Below are positions 45,779 through 55,246 of a DNA stretch of 64,000 bases, in pieces. Both the position numbers and the translations under genes were made by a program. This DNA is from Pseudoalteromonas piscicida (GTDB lineage Bacteria > Pseudomonadota > Gammaproteobacteria > Enterobacterales > Alteromonadaceae). Position 1 is the stretch's first letter. The number at the start of each line of letters is the position of its first letter. The notes beneath the pieces are model-generated. The model did not search any database, had not been told where the DNA came from, and worked only from the letters and a program-made list of their open reading frames with translations. The DNA lies in NCBI RefSeq assembly GCF_000238315.3, contig NZ_CP011924.1, positions 2,547,501-2,611,500 on the forward strand. Direction: 5' to 3'.

Positions 45779-48370
45779 ATGTCGTCAGATCTATATTCAG
45801 AACACACTATAAACCAACAAACCCCAATGATGCAGCAATACCTGCGAATTAAAGCTCAGCATCAAGAAATCTTGCTGTTCTATCGCATGGGCGACTTTTA
45901 TGAACTCTTCTTTGACGATGCCATCAGAGCGGCGCAGCTTCTCGATATTTCTCAAACCTATCGCGGCAAAGCCGGTGGCAATCCGATCCCAATGGCGGGT
46001 GTTCCCTATCATGCAGTTGAAAACTACCTAGCTCGCTTAGTACAACTGGGTGAATCTGTTGCTATATGTGAGCAAGTTGGCGACCCTGCGACCAGTAAAG
46101 GTCCTGTAGAACGTAAAGTTGTGCGCATTGTTACTCCAGGTACCGTCACCGACGAAGCACTATTACAAGAACGCCAAGATAATTTACTTGCAGCGGTCTA
46201 CCAACATCCAAAAAACTTAGGTTATGGCGTTGCCTATCTTGATATTAACTCGGGCCGATTTAATATCGTAGAGCTACAGACTGACGAAGCACTTAACTCT
46301 ACGCTACAGCGCTTGCAGCCCGCAGAATTGTTATATCCAGAATCATTTCAGAACCTTTTAGTGCTAGAAAGTATTAAAGGCAGTCGTCGCCGCCCGGATT
46401 GGGAGTTCGATTTAGACACAGCAAAGCATTTACTTTGTCAGCAGTTTGAAACCCGCGATTTAGTCGGTTTTGGTGTCGACAATGCCAATATGGGTTTAAT
46501 CGCTGCGGGTTGTGTCATGCAATACGTGAAAGACACGCAGCGCACGGCATTACCTCATATTCGTGAGATCACGCTCGAAAAGAATGAGCACGCGGTGATC
46601 TTAGATGCCGCGACGCGCAAAAACTTAGAGCTAACACTGAACCTCTCTGGCGGTGTTGAAAACACCTTAGCGCAGATTTTAGATAAGTCTTCAACGGCTA
46701 TGGGTTCGCGCTTACTAAAACGCCGTATTCATACGCCCGTGCGCGAACGCAAAGAGCTCAATGCTCGACTCAATGCGATTGCGAGCCTTATCGAACAACA
46801 ACTATGCATGGAAGTTTACGATGCACTAAAACACATTGGCGATATTGAACGAGTTGTAGCACGGTTAGCGTTGTTTACCGCTCGTCCGCGTGATCTAACG
46901 CGTTTAAGAAGTGCATTACAAGCGTTACCGCCATTGCATGATATTTTACAAGATGCGACGGATGCGAGACTTCAGTCTATCATTAGCCTCTCACCGGCAT
47001 TACCTAAGTTACAAGATTTGTTAGAACGAGCGGTTATCGACAATCCCCCTGTTCTCATTCGTGATGGTGGAGTGATAGCACAGGGTTACAATGCAGAGCT
47101 TGACGAGCTACGCGCATTAAGCGCAGGTGCCACGGATGTTTTAGAAAAACTAGAAGAAAGAGAGCGCGAACGCACGGGGATCTCGACATTAAAAATTGGC
47201 TATAACCGCGTTCACGGATTTTATATTGAGATCAGCCGCGCCAATTCGCACTTAGTGCCCGCGGAATACATTCGCAGACAAACACTGAAAAATAACGAAC
47301 GCTATATTATTCCTGAGCTAAAAGAGCATGAAGACAAAGTGCTTGGAAGCCAATCGAAAGCACTAGCACTTGAAAAGCGCCTATATGAAGAGCTCTTTGA
47401 ACTCATCGCTCCTTATATTGAACAATTGCAAGTCATGGCAGCGGCGCTTGCCGATTTGGACGTACTAAACACCTTAGCTGAACGTGCTCAGACACTAGAC
47501 TATTGCAAGCCCACGCTTACCGAGGGCACTGAAATTGATTTAGTGGATGGTCGCCACCCAGTCGTAGAACAAGTAAGTAAAGAGCCGTTCATTGCCAATC
47601 CAGTAAAACTCAACGATGAACGTAAAATGCTCATTATCACTGGGCCAAATATGGGTGGTAAATCGACCTATATGCGTCAAACCGCGTTAATTGTGTTGAT
47701 GGCGCATATTGGCAGCTATGTACCGGCAAGCGCAGCCACCATCGGAATTGTCGATCGTATTTTTACTCGCATTGGTGCCAGTGATGACCTTGCCTCTGGG
47801 CGCTCAACCTTTATGGTTGAAATGACCGAAACTGCAACCATTTTAAACAACGCAACCGCTCAATCATTGGTGCTAATGGACGAAATTGGTCGCGGGACAA
47901 GCACCTATGACGGTTTATCACTCGCTTATGCGACAGCAGATTATCTCGCCAGCAAAATTGCAGCAAAAACACTGTTTGCTACTCATTATTTTGAGTTAAC
48001 CGAATTGGCTGAGCAACAAGCTGGCCTTGTTAATGTGCATTTGGATGCCGTTGAACATAACGATACCATTGCCTTCAAACACACAGTAATGGAAGGAGCT
48101 GCAAGTAAGAGTTTTGGTTTACAGGTAGCTAGTCTTGCCGGCGTGCCAAAAGCGGTGATTAAGTTGGCGAAACAGAAACTCGCTTTGTTAGAGCAGCATC
48201 AGAGTGTCGTTGGCGATAAGCCTACTCATGTAGCTGCACCTGTACAGCAGAGCTTAATGCTTGCTAATGGGCCTTCTGAGGTTGAAGCGCTACTTGCTGA
48301 TATGGATCCCGATGATATGACACCAAAGCAAGCTCATGCTTTGCTATATCAACTTAAGTCTATGCTATAG
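45779..48370 (+). CDS. mutS: DNA mismatch repair protein MutS
   Basis: The 863-residue protein has the N-terminal mismatch-binding motif [15 protein letters not shown] (Phe-x-Glu for intercalation), the connector and lever domains, and the ATPase with Walker [34 protein letters not shown] and [11 protein letters not shown]. The C-terminal tail [20 protein letters not shown] matches the tetramerisation helix. It is full length (E. coli 853). Confidence 0.98.
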   Translation: MSSDLYSEHTINQQTPMMQQYLRIKAQHQEILLFYRMGDFYELFFDDAIRAAQLLDISQTYRGKAGGNPIPMAGVPYHAVENYLARLVQLGESVAICEQVGDPATSKGPVERKVVRIVTPGTVTDEALLQERQDNLLAAVYQHPKNLGYGVAYLDINSGRFNIVELQTDEALNSTLQRLQPAELLYPESFQNLLVLESIKGSRRRPDWEFDLDTAKHLLCQQFETRDLVGFGVDNANMGLIAAGCVMQYVKDTQRTALPHIREITLEKNEHAVILDAATRKNLELTLNLSGGVENTLAQILDKSSTAMGSRLLKRRIHTPVRERKELNARLNAIASLIEQQLCMEVYDALKHIGDIERVVARLALFTARPRDLTRLRSALQALPPLHDILQDATDARLQSIISLSPALPKLQDLLERAVIDNPPVLIRDGGVIAQGYNAELDELRALSAGATDVLEKLEERERERTGISTLKIGYNRVHGFYIEISRANSHLVPAEYIRRQTLKNNERYIIPELKEHEDKVLGSQSKALALEKRLYEELFELIAPYIEQLQVMAAALADLDVLNTLAERAQTLDYCKPTLTEGTEIDLVDGRHPVVEQVSKEPFIANPVKLNDERKMLIITGPNMGGKSTYMRQTALIVLMAHIGSYVPASAATIGIVDRIFTRIGASDDLASGRSTFMVEMTETATILNNATAQSLVLMDEIGRGTSTYDGLSLAYATADYLASKIAAKTLFATHYFELTELAEQQAGLVNVHLDAVEHNDTIAFKHTVMEGAASKSFGLQVASLAGVPKAVIKLAKQKLALLEQHQSVVGDKPTHVAAPVQQSLMLANGPSEVEALLADMDPDDMTPKQAHALLYQLKSML

Positions 48371-48375
48371 AAAGT

Positions 48376-48402
48376 AAAAAGCGGCTAAATGCCGCTTTTT
48401 TA
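48376..48402 (+). terminator. mutS terminator
   Basis: AAAAAGCGGC-TAAAT-GCCGCTTTTTT is a compact GC stem with a T-run, 6 bp after the mutS stop. It also lies at the end of convergent fadL. Confidence 0.85.
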
Positions 48403-48416
48403 ATGTTCTCTCACAA

Positions 48417-49673
48417 TTAGAACTTGTGGTTATACTGAAGACCAAAGATCATCGCATGGCCTTTAGAGCGATAGCCCCACTCACTGAATCTGTCAGCTTC
48501 AGTGAAAGTTTGTGTTTTACCTCTTAAAACACTGATCCCAAAATCTACAGTTGCTTGGTTAGCAAGTGTATACTCCGCACCAAATGAGTACCAAGTACGG
48601 TCTGTATCAGGAATTGAGATAGATAGATGGTTTTCATCCGCTGGTGACTCATCATACGCCATACCTGCACGTAGTTTCACCGCATTACTAAGCTGATAGT
48701 CAGCGCCAACTGCAAAACGTAATGAATTAGAGAAATTCTCTTCTTTAGTGAATACTGAACCTGCGTTACCAACTACAGCTTCAAGTTCATCAAAACTATT
48801 CCAGCCGGTCCAAAGTACGCTGTAGTGTAGTGAGGTTTCTTGGTTTAGTTTATGGGAACCTGAGATCTCAGCAATCGCAGGTAACGTTACATCTACTGAA
48901 CCTGGTAGTGACGCGCCATTCAAGCCGCCAATCGCTGCTGGTAAGTCGTTGCTAAAGTGGCCATCAAATGTGATATCTGTTTCACTACGGTAATGGAAGC
49001 CGATTAGGTTGTTTTCATCAATTTGATAAGCAACACCCAAGTTCCAACCAAAGCCATAATCGTCACCTTCTAAATGTACCGCTTGAGTACTTGCTGGCAA
49101 ACCTGTCGTTGTCGCGCCAAGGTTACGGACGATTTTAGCATCAGCATAAACTTCATTAATACCAAACGCTACGCTCCATTGCTCATCAATTTGGTAAGCA
49201 GCAGAAATACCTAAGTTAACGGTCTTAATTTCAGTTTCACCCGCGATTTGGCCAGCAACATAATCCTTATCGAATTCTGTAGATAGGCCAAACTGTGAAT
49301 AGATACCTGCACCAATCGACCATTGGTCATTATATTTGTGTGTTGCATAAATAGCAGGAATAATAGCACTTGGCGCGATGCTGTTGTCATTTAACGCTGA
49401 TGCAGGGATATCATTGCTAGTACCTGTTCCCGTCAGGCTTACGTCCGGTTGAACATACATAGCTGCTACTGATAATTGCGTGCCTGATAGCTTACCCATC
49501 AATGCTGGGTTACGTGCAACCACTGACGCATCGTCGGCTGCAGATGCTTCACCCGCATAAGCACGACCAAGGCCAGATACGTTTTGTTCCGCAAGTTGGA
49601 AGGCGGCAGCTAGTGCTTGTGATGACGATAAAATCGCACCTGATGCGATAAGACCTAATAATACTTTGTTCAT
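48417..49673 (-). CDS. fadL: Outer membrane long-chain fatty acid transporter FadL family
   Basis: The 418-residue protein has a signal peptide (ASGAILSSSQALAAAF) and the FadL N-terminal hatch sequence QLAEQNVSGLGRAYAGEASAADDASVVARNPALMG. A C-terminal beta-barrel ends MIFGLQYNHKF. FadL moves long-chain fatty acids or other hydrophobics across the outer membrane. Paralogues with aromatic substrates exist, so specificity is open. Confidence 0.93.
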   Translation of the reverse strand: MNKVLLGLIASGAILSSSQALAAAFQLAEQNVSGLGRAYAGEASAADDASVVARNPALMGKLSGTQLSVAAMYVQPDVSLTGTGTSNDIPASALNDNSIAPSAIIPAIYATHKYNDQWSIGAGIYSQFGLSTEFDKDYVAGQIAGETEIKTVNLGISAAYQIDEQWSVAFGINEVYADAKIVRNLGATTTGLPASTQAVHLEGDDYGFGWNLGVAYQIDENNLIGFHYRSETDITFDGHFSNDLPAAIGGLNGASLPGSVDVTLPAIAEISGSHKLNQETSLHYSVLWTGWNSFDELEAVVGNAGSVFTKEENFSNSLRFAVGADYQLSNAVKLRAGMAYDESPADENHLSISIPDTDRTWYSFGAEYTLANQATVDFGISVLRGKTQTFTEADRFSEWGYRSKGHAMIFGLQYNHKF

Positions 49674-50046
49674 ACTCTAATCCCCTGTGAACTAACCATT
49701 TCCTGAGTAATGGTTAAAAAAACCAATTCGAGTAACACTGCGTAGCCTCACTTTGACCTTGCTCACCTAGCCAATATCCAGCTATGCCACACACCCACCA
49801 AATTGGCAGAATAATAAATTCATGACACCCTACCTAAAAGTGGAGTAGAAATCTCCTTTTTTGCGACTTTTCGTTGATTAAGTGAACATATAACGAACAA
49901 ATTACGCACTTTATAAACTCATCGGATGAGATGAATTATCAAATGATAATAATTACCAATATCATTGACGTGCCTTCATCCCTTATATACACTCTTCAAT
50001 CTGAGTATGAGTCATTCTGTGTGCTAATCGTGCCAAGGAGAACAAC
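49674..50046. other. 373-bp divergent region between fadL and the small membrane protein gene
   Basis: It contains a Fur-box-like site (49944-49958) near the plus-strand gene. No ORF or strong hairpin was seen, and a FadR/PsrA operator for fadL was not recognised. Confidence 0.5.
49944..49958. promoter_or_regulatory. Fur-box-like operator
   Basis: TGATAATAATTACCA matches 14 of 15 bases of the 7-1-7 Fur consensus (TGATAATNATTATCA). It lies 89 bp before the start of the 105-residue membrane protein gene, which would therefore be iron-repressed. Confidence 0.7.
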
Positions 50047-50364
50047 ATGTCGATAGCATTAATCGTTTGCGCATTGGTATTTTGCGGTCTCAGCGTATAT
50101 TGCCTGTGTAAAGCAAACTACTGTGCCTGTCGTCACGCGGGAGAGTGTGATAACCCGGTCAGTCAGTACTGGCTAGGAGCTATTGTCGCAGCGTTGCTAT
50201 CACTGCTGCTAAGCTGTGCGGCGTTACATTCTGAAAAGGGAACATTACTGTGGATACTAATGATGGCGAGCTGTATGACTGGCGCAATGCTCTCTGCTAG
50301 ATGGCAAAATCTCAAAAGACGCTGTAAAAACGCTTTCTTTCCAGTCGCGCAATCCAAACCTTAA
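50047..50364 (+). CDS. Small inner membrane protein, possibly iron-regulated (DUF3325-like)
   Basis: The 105-residue protein has three hydrophobic segments (about 3-22, 42-60 and 67-86) and a basic C-terminal tail. It is rich in cysteine near the first loop (CLCKANYCACRHAGEC), unusual for its size. Its architecture resembles DUF3325 proteins, which occur in TonB-dependent iron uptake loci, but the match is weak and none of those partners is adjacent. The Fur box supports an iron link. CAAGGAG precedes the ATG. The stop overlaps that of the HD-GYP gene by 4 bp. Confidence 0.65.
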   Translation: MSIALIVCALVFCGLSVYCLCKANYCACRHAGECDNPVSQYWLGAIVAALLSLLLSCAALHSEKGTLLWILMMASCMTGAMLSARWQNLKRRCKNAFFPVAQSKP

Positions 50365-51635
50365 ATCAATAATTGATCTCTTAGCAGTCGTGAGAGGTTA
50401 ATTTGATAATCAAGCGGCCTAACACTTGCGATCACTTTGATGTCTGACTCGCTTAAATCCAAATCTTTTGCCGTAACATGGTGGAGATGTTTGGTATTGT
50501 AAAACACACGTACAAGAGGCGCGGTTGGTGCGTGCTTATTGCCTTCGAGTACCAATCCTAATCGCTCGTTGGTCAGTTTAACAATAGTCCCTACGGGGTG
50601 AACCCCCATACACTTAATAAAACGCTGCACTAAAATAGGATCAAATTGCTTTTTACTCGACAGCAAAAAGCGTAATGCATTAATAGGCTCATCAGCCTCT
50701 TTGTGGTGCTGATCTGAGGTTATGGCGTCGTATACATCCACAATCGCCATCATTCTAGCCGCGGTGCTGAGTGCGTCGTCTTTAATCCCTCTGGGATAAC
50801 CTGTACCATCTAAGCGTTCATGATGGTTGATGATCATGTCCAGCATAATAGGCGTGATCCCAGACTCACCTTTACTCAACCCCAACGACTGTGCCACATG
50901 TTTTTTGACCGCACGATACTCAAGATCGGTAAAATTACCCGGCTTATTGATCAGCCCCTGCGGTAACTTAGCGTGACCAATGTCATGTAACATCGCCCCC
51001 ATGGCTAACTGTTCAATAATGTGATGTTGCAAACCGAGATGCTTGGCAAATACGGTGATCAGAATTGCGCAATTGGTCATATGACGCCAATTGTAGGCAT
51101 CTTTGTCTTTGATCCGAGTTAAAATCGCCATCGCATTTGAATTACGAAGTACCGAATCTACGATGTCTTTACTTACCTCATTGATGAGGCTCATATCGAC
51201 CTTCAAACCCGATGTAACATCTCCATAGAGGCTTTGGATCTGACGGTTATTTTTTTCAAACTTTTGCATCGCAACCGCAAATTCTTGCTGCAAAGTTTGT
51301 TCTTTACTCACCGTTTTGGTTTTGGGTTTTGGCTTGCTGCGAGCGGTGGAAAGGCTACCATCCATGCCATTTTTGGCGACAGGTTCTTCAGGGGCTTGTG
51401 GCGCTTCAGTGACCGGTTCTGCTGACGGCTGATATTTCTGTGGTACAGGAATATCACTCTGCGTAAAGTCTATGGTGAGCTCCAGTACCCCTTTATCAAT
51501 CAGCTTTTGAATGATGGCTTCATCTCTGACCATTCCCCGAGATTTGATCTTAATGCCCGCGTCAGACTTATGCTTGTGAACATTATCCACAAACATTCCT
51601 GGTCTAAGATCTTCAATGGGAAGGACAATCTGCAT
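50361..51635 (-). CDS. HD-GYP c-di-GMP phosphodiesterase with N-terminal DUF3391 domain
   Basis: The 424-residue protein has a DUF3391-type N-terminus (about 1-75, IEDLRPGMFVDNV), then a low-complexity proline-rich linker (about 75-110). The HD-GYP domain follows with MLHDIGHAKLPQGL, IINHHERLDGTGYPRGI (the GYP motif) and MAIVDVYDAITS. It hydrolyses c-di-GMP, opposing the diguanylate cyclase at the other end of the window. It has no receiver or membrane domain, so its input is unknown. Confidence 0.93.
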   Translation of the reverse strand: MQIVLPIEDLRPGMFVDNVHKHKSDAGIKIKSRGMVRDEAIIQKLIDKGVLELTIDFTQSDIPVPQKYQPSAEPVTEAPQAPEEPVAKNGMDGSLSTARSKPKPKTKTVSKEQTLQQEFAVAMQKFEKNNRQIQSLYGDVTSGLKVDMSLINEVSKDIVDSVLRNSNAMAILTRIKDKDAYNWRHMTNCAILITVFAKHLGLQHHIIEQLAMGAMLHDIGHAKLPQGLINKPGNFTDLEYRAVKKHVAQSLGLSKGESGITPIMLDMIINHHERLDGTGYPRGIKDDALSTAARMMAIVDVYDAITSDQHHKEADEPINALRFLLSSKKQFDPILVQRFIKCMGVHPVGTIVKLTNERLGLVLEGNKHAPTAPLVRVFYNTKHLHHVTAKDLDLSESDIKVIASVRPLDYQINLSRLLRDQLLI

Positions 51636-51860
51636 GAATCGCTTACACTACGTAGTTAGCCAATGAATATTAATACCATTGAATGAGGTGAAACACCATC
51701 TATTCAGATTAAATTCACACAAAGGTATGGTGAAATTACAACCGCTCAGAAACGCTTGTTATACCAGTTTACTTAATTAAGGGGTTTAATTTGAGGTATT
51801 TATGAAGTGTTGCAGGAGGGGAAACCCAACACCGTATACATGCTGGGTTTTATACGATTG

Positions 51861-52196
51861 CTATTCTTGGAAATAAGTTCCCCAGCCGTCGTATTCAACG
51901 CCAGCGTCTAATGCAACCTTTTCTAACTTGTCTACGTCTTCCATGATAACGTCGGTATCCAGTTCGGCTTCTACAACAACATCAAAGCCCCAAATTTTGC
52001 CGCCGTCTTCGAGCTCAAGCTCTGCAGGCTCTTCAACATCATAGCCCAATTTAAATGCCGCTAATGCTGCTGCTTCCAGCTTGTCAAAATCCTCACTTAC
52101 AAAGTGATGTTCTACTTCATAAAGCGTTTCAGGGTTTGAGCCGTCTTCTAGCAATGAAGAAACAATGTCTTCACTTATCTCACGCCAGTTTTCCAT
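51861..52196 (-). CDS. rraB: Regulator of RNase E activity RraB
   Basis: The 111-residue acidic protein has the family pattern NWREISEDIVSSLLEDGSNPETLYEVEHHFVSEDFDKLEAAALAAFKLGYDV and AGVEYDGWGTYFQE. RraB binds RNase E and modulates degradosome activity. It begins at the end of plsC (1-bp overlap), implying coupling. Confidence 0.93.
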   Translation of the reverse strand: MENWREISEDIVSSLLEDGSNPETLYEVEHHFVSEDFDKLEAAALAAFKLGYDVEEPAELELEDGGKIWGFDVVVEAELDTDVIMEDVDKLEKVALDAGVEYDGWGTYFQE

Positions 52197-52918
52197 TATT
52201 TTAATCTCGCTTTTGCATCTAGTTCAGCTATTCTTTGAGCCATTTTAGCATGGATCTGAGCAGCGTGATCCCTTGCTGGCACTTCTGGGTCTAAATATTC
52301 TGGCTCTAGTATGTCGATATAGACCTTACCATTATTCCAACGATTGAGCTTTATCTGCTCATGCGTTGAACTCATACATACTGGAATGATAGGCACATTG
52401 GCACTCATCGCAGTGTGAAATGCCCCGGTTTTAAATGGTAACAAACCGCGGCCATAGCTTCTGGTTCCTTCAGGGAACATCCAAACCGATAGTTTTGACT
52501 CGGTGATTTTTTTTGCTGATTTGGTCAGTGTACCTAAGGCTTTAGAACGATTAGCTCTATCAATCAAAATGTTGCCAGATAGCCAATACATTTGCCCAAA
52601 GAACGGGATCCACTTTAAGCTTTTTTTCCCCATGCTGACGGTGTTTTTTGGCACCACGGCCGGCAGCGTAAAGAGATCATAATTATTTTGGTGATTTGCA
52701 ACATACATCGCGGGGACAACATGCTTGGCATTTTCATGCTGTGTAATAACCAACTCAACGCCTATCAACTTTGACATATAGCCATACCATTTGGCTATCG
52801 TGTGCACATTGTTAGCATGAAAAGGGCGCACAATACACAATAACAATCCGCAAATACCACTAACAATGATAAACACTGCTAATAAGAGAATTCGTATAAT
52901 GGCAATCAATTTAACCAC
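52196..52918 (-). CDS. plsC: 1-acyl-sn-glycerol-3-phosphate acyltransferase PlsC
   Basis: The 240-residue membrane enzyme has an N-terminal transmembrane segment, the H-x4-D motif NHQNNYD and FPEGTRSYGRGLLPFKTGAFHTA. It adds the second acyl chain to lysophosphatidic acid in phospholipid synthesis. It is the first gene of a two-gene unit with rraB. Confidence 0.94.
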   Translation of the reverse strand: MVKLIAIIRILLLAVFIIVSGICGLLLCIVRPFHANNVHTIAKWYGYMSKLIGVELVITQHENAKHVVPAMYVANHQNNYDLFTLPAVVPKNTVSMGKKSLKWIPFFGQMYWLSGNILIDRANRSKALGTLTKSAKKITESKLSVWMFPEGTRSYGRGLLPFKTGAFHTAMSANVPIIPVCMSSTHEQIKLNRWNNGKVYIDILEPEYLDPEVPARDHAAQIHAKMAQRIAELDAKARLK

Positions 52919-53050
52919 TCCAGAATTAAAATCTCGCGCATTATAGTAAAATAAGCGAACACTTGTAAGCTCAAAATGATGATAGTTTTGAGATTGCCAG
53001 ATGAGTCTCTAGGTATGAGAGTTAAGGTGCTGATCTGTTTATAGAAAATA

Positions 53051-53076
53051 AAAATGCCGCTGAGTAGCGGCATTTG
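53051..53076 (-). terminator. rpoH terminator
   Basis: On the minus strand AAATGCCGCT-ACTC-AGCGGCATTTTTATTTT forms a strong stem with a T-run, 28 bp after the rpoH stop. Confidence 0.85.
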
Positions 53077-53103
53077 ACACACGATTTATCATTTTTGCAA
53101 AAT

Positions 53104-53961
53104 TTAGCTCATTGCGTTTTGCAGCTTTTTCATTGCTGACTTTTCTAGCTGGCGTACACGCTCAGCCGACACGCTGTATTTCTCAGCTAAATCTTGTAGC
53201 GTTGCCTTTTCGTCAGCAAGCCAACGTGCACTTACGATATCTTGAGAACGCTCATCAAGCGTTTTCAGTGCTGCAAATAGGCGGTTATGTGACTGCTCTT
53301 GCCACTGCTCTTGCTCAACTTCTTCGGCAAGGTCACTACTAGTGTCTGTTAAATACTGTACTGGAGAGAAGTTACCCGCTTGGCTTTCGTCATCATCAGC
53401 AGATAGGTCAAAGCCCATATCTTGGCCTGCCATACGAGATTCCATCTCGCGAACTTCTTTCTCACTTACACCAAGCTCGTTTGCAACCGTTGTCACTTCG
53501 TCTTGGTTAAACCAACCTAAACGCTTTTTATTTTTGCGCAGATTGAAGAATAATTTACGCTGCGCTTTTGTCGTCGCAACTTTAACAATACGCCAATTCT
53601 TTAATACATATTCATGGATTTCTGCTTTAATCCAATGTACCGCAAAAGAAACAAGACGCACACCCACGCTTGGGTCAAAACGCTTAACTGCTTTCATCAA
53701 TCCAATATTACCTTCTTGGATCAAGTCAGCCTGAGGTAGGCCATAGCCCGAATAACTTTTTGCGATGTGAGCAACGAATCTCAAATGAGACATAATGAGT
53801 TGCTTAGCCGCGTTAAGATCCCCTTCTTCCTGAAGACGTGTCGCAAGTTTTTTCTCTTCCTCAGCGCCAAGCATAGGTATTGTGCTTACAGATTGAAGGT
53901 AACCTTCAACACTTGCGCTTTGCTGCCCAGTTAGTGCTAATGCGTATAAATCTTTAGTCAT
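53104..53961 (-). CDS. rpoH: Heat-shock sigma factor RpoH (sigma-32)
   Basis: The 285-residue sigma factor has sigma region 2 ([42 protein letters not shown]), the RpoH box QRKLFFNLR at 134-142, and region 4 ([27 protein letters not shown]). It matches E. coli RpoH in length (284). In E. coli its level is set by mRNA thermosensing and FtsH degradation. Here a CIRCE element lies upstream, implying additional HrcA repression. It sits downstream of ftsEX, and a hairpin separates them. GAGGTGAAAC precedes the ATG. Confidence 0.97.
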   Translation of the reverse strand: MTKDLYALALTGQQSASVEGYLQSVSTIPMLGAEEEKKLATRLQEEGDLNAAKQLIMSHLRFVAHIAKSYSGYGLPQADLIQEGNIGLMKAVKRFDPSVGVRLVSFAVHWIKAEIHEYVLKNWRIVKVATTKAQRKLFFNLRKNKKRLGWFNQDEVTTVANELGVSEKEVREMESRMAGQDMGFDLSADDDESQAGNFSPVQYLTDTSSDLAEEVEQEQWQEQSHNRLFAALKTLDERSQDIVSARWLADEKATLQDLAEKYSVSAERVRQLEKSAMKKLQNAMS

Positions 53962-53995
53962 GTTTCACCTCAGTGATAAACCGTTTCGTGTATAT

Positions 53996-54022
53996 TTAGC
54001 ACTCTAACATCTAGAGTGCTAA
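53996..54022. promoter_or_regulatory. Perfect CIRCE element (HrcA operator) at the rpoH promoter
   Basis: TTAGCACTC-N9-GAGTGCTAA matches the CIRCE consensus at all 18 arm positions with the canonical 9-nt spacer. It spans the predicted rpoH transcription start, the position where HrcA represses groESL and dnaK in other bacteria. In the mRNA it would also form a 9-bp hairpin in the leader. Confidence 0.88.
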
Positions 54023-54026
54023 ATGC

Positions 54027-54055
54027 AATCTACTTTATCTGATTTTTAAAATCAA
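54027..54055 (-). promoter_or_regulatory. Predicted sigma-70 promoter of rpoH
   Basis: On the minus strand the -35 TTGATT (54050-54055) and -10 TAGATT (54027-54032) are 17 bp apart. The start would fall near 54020, within the CIRCE element. Confidence 0.6.
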
Positions 54056-54154
54056 CCTTTTTAGAAGAACTTCAAAAATAAAATGTAACCTACTGAATAA
54101 TATTGAAAATATTGAATTAACTAGGCTTCTTTTTACGATATTATTTTTTTATGA

Positions 54155-54194
54155 CAGTGCTAAATTTAATTAGTTCTGATTGTTTGAGTGCTAA
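54155..54194. promoter_or_regulatory. Two CIRCE half-sites upstream of the rpoH promoter
   Basis: CAGTGCTAA (54155-54163) and GAGTGCTAA (54186-54194) repeat the right arm of CIRCE. The second has a degenerate left arm, TTAGTTCTG, 7 nt upstream. They may be chance or auxiliary HrcA sites. Confidence 0.4.
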
Positions 54195-54212
54195 AATCTG
54201 ATAGTAATTGGC

Positions 54213-54241
54213 AATCGACTGCTACACTTTAGCAGTCGATT
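54213..54241 (-). terminator. Hairpin downstream of ftsX
   Basis: An 11-bp perfect stem (AATCGACTGCT/AGCAGTCGATT) with a 7-nt loop follows ftsX. It lacks a good T-run on the minus strand, so it may be a weak terminator or an mRNA-end stabiliser. Confidence 0.5.
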
Positions 54242-54259
54242 GGTGTTTGTAGCGTTAAA

Positions 54260-55246
54260 TCATACCTTTTCAGGTTCAATCTCTTTGATATAACGGTGTA
54301 CAGAAAGAAAAGAGCCTACAAACCCTAAGGTAATCGCAGTGCCAAGTAGCACTAAAAGTTCATTCCCTGCCATTCCCTGAAGCACAAAGTTGCTTTGATA
54401 TACCCCAACAACCGTAGATACGGCTGACTCCAGCCACCACAACATAAGAGCTACACAGATAAAGGCAACCAAACCACCGACTATGCCATACCATACACCA
54501 GTCCAAAGAAACGGAGCCTGAATAAAGGTATTGGTCGCCCCCACCAGTTTTAGCACTTGGATTTCTTCTTTCTTGTCCATGATGGATAAGCGTATGGTAT
54601 TTCCAATAATCAAGATAACGGCGCTAAGCAATAGAAACCCCACGGTGATCACACTTTCTTTTAGTAACCCCAGTAGTGCATTTAGGCGCTCTAGCCATTC
54701 AATATCCAGCTTACCAAACTCGACCTCGCGCTCTTTTTCAAGTTTAGTGAGAAGCTCTGTTGCAGCTTGTGGTTTTCTAAAACGACTAACAGGCGTTACC
54801 AGCACAACATTAGGCAGCGGGTTTTCTTCTAAATAGTTAAGCGCCTGACCAAAGCCAGACATAGACTTAAATTCATCCAAAGCTTGGCTTTTACTTATCA
54901 GTACTACTTTTTCTATTTCTGGATAGAGTGCAAGCCGCTTCACCAAGGTTTGTGTCTGTGCTTCTGTCATTTCATCTTTAACGAACAATGATATTTCAGA
55001 TGCCTCTTTAAACCCGCTACTTACCTGCTGTACATTTTTCACTACCACATAAAGCGTCGCGGGCAATGTCAGGCTGAGTCCCAAAACTAGAATAGTCATT
55101 AAAGAGGCCATTGGCGTACGCCACATTTCCCCAAGACTCTGTACACCTTGACGAATAATCATCAAACAAAAAAAGTAAAAATGATGAAATACCGACTTTT
55201 TACTTTGTTCAGCCTGATTTCCTCGTCCTTTAAACAGCAAACTCAT
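54260..55246 (-). CDS. ftsX: Cell division protein FtsX
   Basis: The 328-residue inner membrane protein has four hydrophobic segments (about 48-68, 200-222, 250-270, 295-315) and a large periplasmic loop. SLGEMWRTPMASLMTILVLGLSLTLPATLYVVVKNV and IEKVVLISKSQALDEFKSMSGFGQALNYLEENPLP are typical. With FtsE it forms an ABC-like complex that controls septal murein hydrolases through EnvC. It overlaps ftsE by 4 bp. Confidence 0.96.
   Translation of the reverse strand: MSLLFKGRGNQAEQSKKSVFHHFYFFCLMIIRQGVQSLGEMWRTPMASLMTILVLGLSLTLPATLYVVVKNVQQVSSGFKEASEISLFVKDEMTEAQTQTLVKRLALYPEIEKVVLISKSQALDEFKSMSGFGQALNYLEENPLPNVVLVTPVSRFRKPQAATELLTKLEKEREVEFGKLDIEWLERLNALLGLLKESVITVGFLLLSAVILIIGNTIRLSIMDKKEEIQVLKLVGATNTFIQAPFLWTGVWYGIVGGLVAFICVALMLWWLESAVSTVVGVYQSNFVLQGMAGNELLVLLGTAITLGFVGSFLSVHRYIKEIEPEKV

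Noticed and set aside
53996..54022. Dyad as the terminator of ftsX
   Set aside because: It lies over 230 bp from ftsX, lacks a T-run on the minus strand and matches CIRCE at every arm position; a separate hairpin follows ftsX at 54213-54241.
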